64,000 nt of DNA from NCBI RefSeq assembly GCF_047228935.1, contig NZ_JBFEGG010000001.1, positions 1 to 64,000 of the forward strand, in the 5' to 3' direction. Shown in pieces: positions 45,601 to 53,132 of the stretch. How positions within the stretch are numbered: the stretch's first letter is position 1; every line of letters starts with the position of its first letter. A model generated the notes under the pieces. It was not told where the DNA came from. It saw only the letters and a list, made by a program, of their open reading frames with translations, and ran no database searches. The position numbers were made by a program, and so were the translations under genes. The DNA is from Ornithinibacillus sp047228935. Lineage in GTDB: Bacteria > Bacillota > Bacilli > Bacillales > Amphibacillaceae.

Positions 45601-46508
45601 TATACACGATAACCCTTAATCCTTCTATTGATTATGTAGTTAATATTCCACAAGTAACCCTAGGAAAGTTAAATAAAATGGAAAGTGATTTAAAATTACC
45701 TGGGGGAAAAGGTATTAACGTATCAAGAATTTTACATGAAATAGGAAAAGATACAGTCGCTTTAGGTTTTTTGGGTGGATTTACAGGGGACTTCATTTCC
45801 GATTGGTTGAAGAAAGATGGAGTTCAATCAGATTTTATTCGAATCCAAGAAGATACGAGAATCAATATTAAATTAAAGTCTGATGTAGAAACAGAAATTA
45901 ATGGTCGTGGGCCAACTATATCTGAAGAAGAATCAAAAGAATTGATGGATAAGCTAAATCAATTATCCAAAGATGACACAGTAATTCTTTCTGGAAGTAA
46001 GCCACCAAGTTTGCCGGAAGACTATTATTTAAATCTTATTGAACTTATATCGAGGCAAGGTGCTTCATTTATTATTGATACAACTGGACGAGAGCTATTA
46101 GCTGCTCTATCAAATAATCCACTCCTAGTAAAGCCAAATAAAGAAGAGTTGGCAGAACTATTTCAGGTAAGTATAAGTACGGAAGAAGATGTTCTTCTAT
46201 ATGGAAAAAAACTACTTGAGCTCGGTGCAGAGCATGTAATTGTATCCATGGCTGGTGAAGGAGCACTATTATTTACAAAGAACGGGATTTATAAAGGTAT
46301 TAATCCGAAAGGCACCGTAAAAAACTCAGTTGGTGCAGGGGATTCCATGATTGCTGGGTTTACGGGTGAATATATGGATTCAAAAGATCCAATGAAAGCT
46401 TTTAAAATGGGAATCGCTTCTGGTAGTGCGACTGCATTTTCTGATGATTTGGCTAAACAAGAGGATATTCTATCACTCATGAACCAGATTGAAATTAAAC
46501 CGCTATAG
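45597..46508 (+). CDS. fruK: 1-phosphofructokinase
   Basis: A 303-residue PfkB-family kinase. It opens with TLNPSIDYVV, has the substrate motif GGKGINVSRIL (about residues 36-46) and the ATP/anion-hole motif VGAGDSMIAGF (about residues 246-256) with the catalytic Asp. It converts fructose-1-phosphate, the product of FruA, to fructose-1,6-bisphosphate. GGAGG lies 8 nt before the ATG, which overlaps the fruR stop. Confidence 0.95.
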   Translation: MIYTITLNPSIDYVVNIPQVTLGKLNKMESDLKLPGGKGINVSRILHEIGKDTVALGFLGGFTGDFISDWLKKDGVQSDFIRIQEDTRINIKLKSDVETEINGRGPTISEEESKELMDKLNQLSKDDTVILSGSKPPSLPEDYYLNLIELISRQGASFIIDTTGRELLAALSNNPLLVKPNKEELAELFQVSISTEEDVLLYGKKLLELGAEHVIVSMAGEGALLFTKNGIYKGINPKGTVKNSVGAGDSMIAGFTGEYMDSKDPMKAFKMGIASGSATAFSDDLAKQEDILSLMNQIEIKPL

Positions 46509-46538
46509 AATGACATAACGATATAAAGGATGATTATG

Positions 46539-48416
46539 ATGAAGATAACCGATTTACTTAGAAAAGACATCATGATACTGGATTTACAGGCAACGGAAAA
46601 AGAAGCAGTAATCGATGAAATGATTGCTAGCCTAAATGAAAGTGGAATATTAACTGATACTGCTGAGTTTAAGGATGCAATTTTAAAACGGGAGGCACAA
46701 ACCTCTACCGGATTAGGTGATGGAATTGCGATGCCTCATGCGAAGAATAAAGCAGTAAAAGAGCCGACTGTACTTTTTGCAAAGAGCCAAAAAGGGGTAG
46801 ACTATGAATCACTTGATGGACAACCAGCATATCTATTTTTCATGATTGCTGTTCCTGAAGGAGGAAACAATACCCATTTAGAAACATTAGCAGCACTGTC
46901 TAGAAAATTAATTGATACAGAATTTGTGGCACAGTTAAAAGACGCTTCCACTGCTGATGAGGTTCACAAGTTGTTTGTAGAGGAACAAGAAGAAGATAGT
47001 GCAGAAGATCGTTCCAGTTCCAACCAAGTGAATGATAGAAAACCATTCGTAGTAGCCATTACTGCGTGTCCAACCGGGATTGCCCATACATTCATGGCTG
47101 AAGATGCGTTAAAGAAAAAGGCAAAAGAGATGAATGTGGATATTCGTGTAGAGACACAAGGATCTGAAGGGGCAAAAAATACGTTAACGGAAGATGAAAT
47201 TCGTCGTGCAGATGCTGTAATTATTGCAGCAAGTAAGAAAGTAGACTTAGATCGTTTTAACGGAAAGCGTGTGTTACAACGTCCTGTAGCAGATGGTATT
47301 AAGAAATCAGAGGAATTAATTACAAAAGCAGTGAATCAAGATGCTCCAATTTACCATTCAGACGGTAGCGAGCAAAAAGCGGATGACATGGAAGATAAGC
47401 CTAATTCCATTTGGGGTAGAATTTATAAGGATTTAATGAACGGAATTTCACATATGCTACCGTTTGTTGTTGGTGGTGGGATATTACTTGCTCTTTCCTT
47501 CCTGTTCGAAAGTTTCTTAGGTAGTGATAGCACAACATTTACATTTTTAAATGATATCGGTAGCAATGCATTTAGTTTCTTAATTCCTATTTTCGCAGGA
47601 TTTATTGCGTTAAGTATTGCTGACCGCCCAGGGTTAATGCCAGGTATGGTCGGAGGATTAATTGCAGTAAATAGTAATGCAGGATTTTTAGGTGGACTAG
47701 TTGCTGGTTTCCTAGCTGGTTATGTCATTCTTTTCTTAAGAAAAGTTTTACGTGGTTTACCTAAAACATTAGAAGGAATAAAACCGATTTTACTATATCC
47801 CGTACTAGGACTATTTGTAACTGGAATTTTAATGTACTTCGTCTTTGGTCCTATATTTGCAACGATTAATACAGCTATGGTTGATTTTCTACAAGGTTTA
47901 GGTACAGCGAATGCTGCCATCCTTGGAATTGTACTTGGTGGAATGATGGCCGTGGATATGGGTGGACCTTTTAACAAAGCAGCATATGCATTTTCTATTG
48001 GAATATTCACTGATACAGGTGACGGTAGTTTAATGGCTGCAGTTATGGCTGGTGGTATGGTACCGCCACTTGCAATTGCGCTTGCAAGTACATTCTTTAA
48101 AAACAAATTTTCTGAAGAAGAAAGAAAATCAGGAGTTACGAATTATGTTATGGGGCTTTCCTTTATCACAGAAGGTGCTATTCCGTTTGCAGCAGCTGAC
48201 CCATTACGAGTGATTGGATCATCTATTGTCGGAGCAGCGATTGCGGGTGGATTAACACAGTTCTTTAATACAGCAATTCCAGCACCACATGGTGGAATCT
48301 TCGTTATTCCACTTGCTGAGAATGCGTTATTCTTCTTGTTGTCTCTAGTTATTGGATCTGTAGTGTCGGCATTATTATTAGGATTCTGGAGAAAGCCAGT
48401 TGGAGAAAAGGAATAA
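46539..48416 (+). CDS. fruA: Fructose PTS transporter FruA (EIIABC)
   Basis: A 625-residue fructose permease with all three PTS domains in one chain. EIIA (residues 1-145) has GIAMPHAK with the phospho-His. EIIB (about 165-265) has ITACPTGIAHTFMA with the phospho-Cys. EIIC (about 290-620) holds eight to ten spans including GGPFNKAAYAF and FITEGAIPFAAADP. It imports fructose as fructose-1-phosphate for FruK. ATG 46539 is 8 nt from AAGGA; ATG 46536 is also possible. Confidence 0.95.
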   Translation: MKITDLLRKDIMILDLQATEKEAVIDEMIASLNESGILTDTAEFKDAILKREAQTSTGLGDGIAMPHAKNKAVKEPTVLFAKSQKGVDYESLDGQPAYLFFMIAVPEGGNNTHLETLAALSRKLIDTEFVAQLKDASTADEVHKLFVEEQEEDSAEDRSSSNQVNDRKPFVVAITACPTGIAHTFMAEDALKKKAKEMNVDIRVETQGSEGAKNTLTEDEIRRADAVIIAASKKVDLDRFNGKRVLQRPVADGIKKSEELITKAVNQDAPIYHSDGSEQKADDMEDKPNSIWGRIYKDLMNGISHMLPFVVGGGILLALSFLFESFLGSDSTTFTFLNDIGSNAFSFLIPIFAGFIALSIADRPGLMPGMVGGLIAVNSNAGFLGGLVAGFLAGYVILFLRKVLRGLPKTLEGIKPILLYPVLGLFVTGILMYFVFGPIFATINTAMVDFLQGLGTANAAILGIVLGGMMAVDMGGPFNKAAYAFSIGIFTDTGDGSLMAAVMAGGMVPPLAIALASTFFKNKFSEEERKSGVTNYVMGLSFITEGAIPFAAADPLRVIGSSIVGAAIAGGLTQFFNTAIPAPHGGIFVIPLAENALFFLLSLVIGSVVSALLLGFWRKPVGEKE

Positions 48417-48432
48417 ATATGGAAGATGAAAG

Positions 48433-48457
48433 GTCTAGGTAATCCTAGGCTTTTTTC
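48433..48457 (+). terminator. Terminator of fruRKA
   Basis: GTCTAGG at 48433-48439 pairs with CCTAGGC at 48444-48450 (one G-T pair), then six T residues. Confidence 0.75.
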
Positions 48458-48547
48458 TTGTAGTGATGTTGAATAATATAGTGGCTTCTTGTTCAATCTA
48501 TAACTGCAAATAAACTTTGATATCCCAACGGTAAGGGAGGGAATGGC

Positions 48548-48661
48548 ATGGTCAAAGATTCATATGCTCCAAAGAAAAAGCGAAATGATAATAGTCACAA
48601 GGTACCTGATGAGCAGAAGCGAGGAAAAGGTAAATCGAATGCTCGTAATACGGAGAGCTAG
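48548..48661 (+). CDS. Small hydrophilic basic protein, 37 aa
   Basis: A 37-codon gene reading MVKDSYAPKKKRNDNSHK then a Lys/Gly/Asn-rich tail. AAGGGAGG at 48533-48540 is spaced 7 nt from the ATG at 48548, an ideal fit. A competing longer frame from 48543 has its ATG only 2 nt from the site. A strong terminator follows. The composition recalls minor small spore proteins; no family is recognised. Confidence 0.55.
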   Translation: MVKDSYAPKKKRNDNSHKVPDEQKRGKGKSNARNTES

Positions 48662-48687
48662 AGGTATATTCATAAAGATGATTACAG

Positions 48688-48733
48688 AACCGGATGAAGT
48701 AGAAATTCCTTATTCTACTCATCCGGTTTTTAT
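48688..48733 (+). terminator. Terminator after the small basic protein gene
   Basis: AACCGGATGA at 48688-48697 pairs with TCATCCGGTT at 48719-48728, with extra pairing of GTAGAA and TTCTAC inside. A T-rich tail follows. Confidence 0.85.
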
Positions 48734-48791
48734 TTAGTAAATAGTTTTAATTCCCCCACTAGAATAAGTAATTCAGTATTAGTTTTAAAAT

Positions 48792-48857
48792 TACTTTGAC
48801 AGATAGAGTACATTGTATTACAATTACTCTATCAGATAGAACTCTATGTGACAAAGT
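48792..48857. promoter_or_regulatory. Compound dyad operator of the PadR operon
   Basis: A near-perfect palindrome spans 48802-48833: GATAGAGTA and TACTCTATC flank the inner palindrome ATTGTATTACAAT, with one extra base in the left arm. A second dyad, ATAGAACTCTAT, is at 48836-48847. Outer copies ACTTTGAC (near 48793) and GACAAAGT (near 48850) face each other. It lies just upstream of the PadR gene, so autoregulation is likely. Confidence 0.65.
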
Positions 48858-48882
48858 AATTTATCTCGGAAGGAGTGTCAGT

Positions 48883-49212
48883 TTGATTAGAAGTGATATT
48901 ATACGAGGACATCTGGACTCTATTATTTTACGGTTAATTATGGAAAAAGATCGGTACGGATACGAAATATCGAAGGAAATTAGCCATCGGACAGATGAAC
49001 GATTTCAGATAAAGGAAGCTACATTATACGCTGTTTTTCAACGATTGGAGAAAAAGGAATTAATTGAGTCTTATTACGGAAGTGAGTCGAAGGGCGGGAA
49101 AAGAAAGTATTACCGAATAACCACTCTTGGAAAAGCTTTTCTAAAAGAAACAGTAGAAGAATGGAAAGAAACGAAGGAAATTATTGATATTTTTATGGAG
49201 GGATTTCATTGA
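48883..49212 (+). CDS. PadR-family transcriptional regulator
   Basis: A 109-residue regulator with the PadR winged helix: RGHLDSIILRLIMEKDRYGYEI (residues about 8-29), then ATLYAVFQRLEKKELI and KGGKRKYYRIT in the wing. The start is TTG, with AGGAG 7 nt upstream. The next gene's start overlaps its stop. It belongs to the small one-domain (subfamily 2) type and probably represses its own operon at the dyad site upstream. Confidence 0.9.
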   Translation: MIRSDIIRGHLDSIILRLIMEKDRYGYEISKEISHRTDERFQIKEATLYAVFQRLEKKELIESYYGSESKGGKRKYYRITTLGKAFLKETVEEWKETKEIIDIFMEGFH

Positions 49213-49637
49213 AAAAGTTAACTCAGCATGTGAACGAATTGTTTCATGATGTACCAGAAAGTAAGCAAAAAGAGGTCGTTATGCAAGAAGTACTTCAAAA
49301 CCTAGAAGAAAAGGTCTGGGATTTAATGGAACAAGGTAAAGAGGAAGAAGATGCGATTAATAAGGCAATCGTCGAATTTGGTGATATTGAGGACTTGAAA
49401 AAAGAATTGGGAGTTCCTGATAAAAATATGCCAAAGAAATCAACAAAAAGCTTAAAAAATACGAAATTAAACTTAGAATACTCCATTTGGGCAAGCCTGT
49501 TGGTTATTGGACTATTTGTATTTATTAACTTCTATTATACTCCGCAAGTAATCTGGTTTGTCTATCCAACATTTGCCATTTTGTGGTGGCCGTTATCCAT
49601 GTATTATCGATGGTCAAAAGCAAAAAGGGGAGAGTAA
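49209..49637 (+). CDS. HAAS-domain membrane protein (permease-prefix type)
   Basis: A 142-residue protein. The N-terminal 65 residues form an HAAS/DUF1700-like helical domain (EEKVWDLMEQGKEEEDAI, KAIVEFGD), common in proteins encoded next to PadR genes. Two membrane spans follow, with the module TPQVIWFVYPTFAILWWP. TTG start overlapping the padR stop, with GGAGG upstream. The same two-span module is repeated four times in the next protein. Confidence 0.78.
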   Translation: MKKLTQHVNELFHDVPESKQKEVVMQEVLQNLEEKVWDLMEQGKEEEDAINKAIVEFGDIEDLKKELGVPDKNMPKKSTKSLKNTKLNLEYSIWASLLVIGLFVFINFYYTPQVIWFVYPTFAILWWPLSMYYRWSKAKRGE

Positions 49638-49638
49638 G

Positions 49639-50271
49639 ATGAAAAAATATGAATGGCGTTTCATTACCGCTGGCAGTGTATTAACAATAATTTTTTTAAT
49701 CGTAGTTAATATTATAACTGGTCCACGGTATCCTTGGTTTATTTATCCTGCAATTCTACTCTTTTTAATACCATTTGGAATCTATTCTATAATAGAGAAA
49801 AAGCACAAGTTGTTTTCTCTTGTTGCAAGCTTCGTGATTTTAGTTTACTTAGTAATCGAGAATATGGTCCAAACGCCTGATTACCCATGGTTTCTATATG
49901 CGGCAGCACCTATTGTGTTATGGCCAATTCTTATGTTATTAGGAAAACGAAGTAAAAATATGTCTGTGGCAGTTACGATAAGTACAATTATGATTTTATA
50001 TTATGTTATCTTAAATAGTAATTTGGCACCAGCATATCCGTGGGCTATTTTCCCAACCTTTTCGATAATATGGTGGCCACTTTCACTATATCACGTCAAG
50101 AGAAAATCTTACTTTACCTTTTCTATCCATTCTACATTATTAATTAGCTTATTTTTTATCAGTATAAATGTTTTTTCCTCAGCAGGTGAGGTTTGGGCTG
50201 TTTATCCTATTTTTGCAGTGCTATGGTGGCCGTTGACTATGTATTATTTCAACTATAGACGGAAGGTATAA
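49639..50271 (+). CDS. Membrane protein of four repeated two-span modules
   Basis: A 210-residue membrane protein, nearly all hydrophobic. Four similar units of about 45-50 residues each contain a span, a PxYPWxxYP-like link and a second span: GPRYPWFIYP, TPDYPWFLYA, APAYPWAIFP and GEVWAVYP. The last two end in WWPLSLY and WWPLTMY, as in the upstream protein. ATG 49639 follows GGGGAGAG. It is the last gene of the PadR operon. Function unknown; PadR-HAAS operons often affect envelope stress. Confidence 0.72.
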   Translation: MKKYEWRFITAGSVLTIIFLIVVNIITGPRYPWFIYPAILLFLIPFGIYSIIEKKHKLFSLVASFVILVYLVIENMVQTPDYPWFLYAAAPIVLWPILMLLGKRSKNMSVAVTISTIMILYYVILNSNLAPAYPWAIFPTFSIIWWPLSLYHVKRKSYFTFSIHSTLLISLFFISINVFSSAGEVWAVYPIFAVLWWPLTMYYFNYRRKV

Positions 50272-50287
50272 TTTGGTTCACTTAATT

Positions 50288-50334
50288 AAAAGGATATTCC
50301 AGGTGAATAGTACTCACTTAGAATATCCTTTTAA
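50288..50334. terminator. Terminator of the PadR operon
   Basis: AAAAGGATATTC at 50288-50299 pairs with GAATATCCTTTT at 50321-50332. It can serve both strands. Confidence 0.85.
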
Positions 50335-50360
50335 TCTTTTGTATTTGGTTCTGCTAAAAG

Positions 50361-50894
50361 TTATTGTTTTCTAGGGAAAATAAAGTAGGTTATTGCAATT
50401 ATTAAGTCAATCACGACAACTATAGACCATATTCCTAATATATGTATCATAGCCTGGGTTCGATCGTAGTCATTTATTAAAAAGTGAATAATTCCAATTA
50501 TACTCGCACCAATTACATAAGATAGAAGATGCCTAAGCCATCCTTTAAAATAGTTTTTCGCATAATCTATTCCATATAATTTAACTGGTTTCTGCCCAGT
50601 TTTCGTCACATAATACTTAAACCGTTCATCTGCCCAACGAATCATACTTTTCCCGAATCCAATAGAGACCCCTATATATATAGCAGCTAAAGCATGGGCA
50701 GTTGTCGCTATTGTTCCACGGTAAAGATCGAAGCTTGTTGCTATTAGAAGAATAACATCAATGACAGGAGTTAGAGCTAATAGAAATAATCCGAGGGATG
50801 GTCTGTTAAACACATACCTCATAAATAATCCTAACAGTATAAAAACCCAAAAGCCGACCTCACAAGCAATAATTAACCATACTATCCAATTCAA
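50361..50894 (-). CDS. Conserved integral membrane protein (possibly YmcC-like)
   Basis: A 177-residue protein with five or so membrane spans. Conserved-looking parts are GLFMRYVFNRPSLG, TPVIDVILLIATSFDLYRG and KSMIRWADERFKYYV. The layout resembles B. subtilis YmcC, recalled only loosely. The TTG at 50894 is chosen because GAGGTG lies 6 nt upstream; a GTG at 50903 is part of that site. It is monocistronic. Function unknown. Confidence 0.65.
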   Translation of the reverse strand: MNWIVWLIIACEVGFWVFILLGLFMRYVFNRPSLGLFLLALTPVIDVILLIATSFDLYRGTIATTAHALAAIYIGVSIGFGKSMIRWADERFKYYVTKTGQKPVKLYGIDYAKNYFKGWLRHLLSYVIGASIIGIIHFLINDYDRTQAMIHILGIWSIVVVIDLIIAITYFIFPRKQ

Positions 50895-51143
50895 ATCGTT
50901 CACCTCAAGTTAATTATAAGATTAAACTAACAACTGTAGCAATCCTATTTATGATATTCTGTTGGAAAATTTACATTATAATGAATTTATTGGATGAGGT
51001 AGATTTTAAATATCAGTCCTTAGGGAAGTGAGTTCTAGCATTTTACAACTGTTTTCTTTAAGCTAGGTTTCTAAGATTATGATAAAATGAAATAATGTTA
51101 AATATGTAGAGTAGTCAACAACACAACCTAGGAGTGTACCAAC

Positions 51144-52331
51144 TTGAACAAAAAAGACATCGCAAATATACGTAAACAATTTAAAGTAAACAATGACCTT
51201 TTGAAAATTCATGATATTTATTATGTGTACATTATGAAGGAATCTAGTGATATTTATCATCACCAAAGCTTCCCATTTGACCTATTAGAAGAAGAGCAAA
51301 AAGAGTTATTTATGGATAACTTCAAAAAAGTACTTTCAGGTCAGATGGACGAAAAACTATTCGAATTAAAATTCCGTCGTGACGAACAAGATAGTAGCCA
51401 GCTTATTCTACATCAAGGTTTACTTACGAATGAAACGGAAGAATGGAAAGCACAAATGCTTCGTCTTGTTGAGAAAATGTTGAAGGACAAGCAGTATGAG
51501 ATGGATATAGTGGTAACCTTTATCCGTGGTGAATACATGAAGCCCATGAAGAAAAGTGATGAGTCGGAGGAAAGTGATCGAGATACGGTTTACGCTAATC
51601 CATTTATTCTAGGCAGCTTAAATCGAACTCTTGATCCAAAGAAAGAGTTACTCTTTGATTACGTGGAAAAAGAGTTCAAATATAATATTGTTGTTGATCC
51701 AATAATCAACTTAAAGGCACCAATATCTGGATTTCTATTCCCATGCTTTACAGAAAATGCTGCTGATGTAAACCATGTTTTATATGCTGCAGGGAAAAAA
51801 TATGAACTAGACTATCATTTCATTGAGGAAGTATTAAATGCTGAAGAGACAATGACCGCTGCTGATGACAAAGTAGTATTTGAAGAGATTGTAAAAAAAG
51901 TAACTGGTGACCAAATCAACACGTCAACGCTTTCTAATGTTTATGATGAAATACACCGTGTAATCGAAGAAAATGAAGAGGAAGAAGTGCCTCGTTTAGA
52001 TTATAAAGATGTAGAAAAAGTGCTGAAAAGCAGCGGGGTTGAAAATGTTGATACGGAAAAAGTAGAAACAGCTTTCAAAACGGTCATTGATGATGAAAAA
52101 TATGAGTTTAAAGCAAGCAATATCGTACCGAAATTTACTTCTAAGTCTATTAAAATTAAAACAAAGGTTGCTGATATTGCAGTTAGTCCACAGGAACTAA
52201 GACATGTAAAACAGGTGAAATTCAACGGTAAGCTATACATGATGATAGAACTAGAAGAAAATCCTCTAATTGAAGGATTTGAAATGATTCCAGAAGCTTT
52301 ATTTAATAAAGCGAATGACGAACAAGAATAG
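51144..52331 (+). CDS. DUF4317 family protein
   Basis: A 395-residue soluble protein of the DUF4317 family. The N-terminus MNKKDIANIRKQFK and the middle block NPFILGSLNRTLDPKKELLFDYVEKEF are typical. It has no membrane segment. The TTG start has AGGAGTG upstream. The family is widespread in Firmicutes and has no known activity. It is monocistronic with a strong bidirectional terminator. Confidence 0.88.
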   Translation: MNKKDIANIRKQFKVNNDLLKIHDIYYVYIMKESSDIYHHQSFPFDLLEEEQKELFMDNFKKVLSGQMDEKLFELKFRRDEQDSSQLILHQGLLTNETEEWKAQMLRLVEKMLKDKQYEMDIVVTFIRGEYMKPMKKSDESEESDRDTVYANPFILGSLNRTLDPKKELLFDYVEKEFKYNIVVDPIINLKAPISGFLFPCFTENAADVNHVLYAAGKKYELDYHFIEEVLNAEETMTAADDKVVFEEIVKKVTGDQINTSTLSNVYDEIHRVIEENEEEEVPRLDYKDVEKVLKSSGVENVDTEKVETAFKTVIDDEKYEFKASNIVPKFTSKSIKIKTKVADIAVSPQELRHVKQVKFNGKLYMMIELEENPLIEGFEMIPEALFNKANDEQE

Positions 52332-52364
52332 ATTGATTTAGTGTTATAAAAGTATTTCTTTTAT

Positions 52365-52403
52365 AAAAGGCAAAGTACTATTATGACGTACTTTGCCTTT
52401 TAA
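52365..52403. terminator. Bidirectional terminator
   Basis: AAAAGGCAAAGTAC at 52365-52378 pairs with GTACTTTGCCTTTT at 52388-52401. It separates the DUF4317 gene from the converging tetR-type gene. Confidence 0.88.
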
Positions 52404-52406
52404 AAA

Positions 52407-52979
52407 TTATAACCTAACATTTTCAATCCCTTTATTAATCAAATCATTGATTAATCTTGCCATTTCCATAGGGGATTGGATCATTCCTTTAGACATCCAC
52501 ATTTTGATAACTTGAATCCCCCCACTAATAATAAACGTGCTAATATACTTCGACGTATCTGAATCAATATTAAATGCATCCATCCAGTTTTCCATCATGA
52601 AACCTTCAGCAACGGATACCACTTTTTGTTGAAAGGTGGAGTCGCCTCCTTCGTTAAGGAGTATTAAACATTTTTCATGTTTGGATGAAAAATATTCAAG
52701 TAAACTAACCATCATATCAAAAGCTTCGTCTTCTTTATAAAGATTAGTACTACTAAGATAATGTTTTAAATCTTCAATTAGCTCATCCTCAATTTGCGTA
52801 AGTAGGGCAAATTGATCTGGATAATGGGCATAGAAGGTAGAACGATTGACATCAGCTAACTCACATATTTCTTTAACCGTTATGGATGAAAGAGGTTTTT
52901 CCTTTAATAATTCCATCAAACTATCCTTTAGTACCATTCGGGTATATTTTTTTCTTCTATCTAATTTATCGGAAGTCAT
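52407..52979 (-). CDS. TetR-family regulator
   Basis: A 190-residue regulator with the N-terminal HTH SITVKEICELADVNRSTFYAHYPDQFALL (residues about 31-59) and a helical ligand domain. ATG 52979 is 7 nt from GGAG. It is divergent from the MMPL transporter operon across about 150 bp. Direct repeats between the genes are likely operators, so it probably represses the transporter. Confidence 0.88.
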   Translation of the reverse strand: MTSDKLDRRKKYTRMVLKDSLMELLKEKPLSSITVKEICELADVNRSTFYAHYPDQFALLTQIEDELIEDLKHYLSSTNLYKEDEAFDMMVSLLEYFSSKHEKCLILLNEGGDSTFQQKVVSVAEGFMMENWMDAFNIDSDTSKYISTFIISGGIQVIKMWMSKGMIQSPMEMARLINDLINKGIENVRL

Positions 52980-53024
52980 GAAAATTCTCCTTAATAACAC
53001 GTTATCCAACACTTTGAAGAATTA

Positions 53025-53073
53025 TGTTGTGAAACGTACGGATTTTATAAAACTGTTTGTTGTGAAACCAACA
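53025..53073. promoter_or_regulatory. Putative TetR operators
   Basis: TGTTGTGAAAC occurs at 53025-53035 and again at 53058-53068, 33 bp (about three turns) apart. The second copy forms a palindrome with CAACA (TGTTG-N6-CAACA, 53058-53073). It sits between the divergent tetR-type and MMPL genes. Confidence 0.5.
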
Positions 53074-53132
53074 CAGTGTCTTTTATAATAATAAAGTGGA
53101 TTTTTTGTTTAGGCAAGAGAGGGTGGATAGCC

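Noticed and set aside
48543..48737. 64-codon frame overlapping the 37-aa gene
   Set aside because: Its ATG is only 2 nt from the ribosome binding site, and it runs through the terminator; the frame at 48548 fits better.
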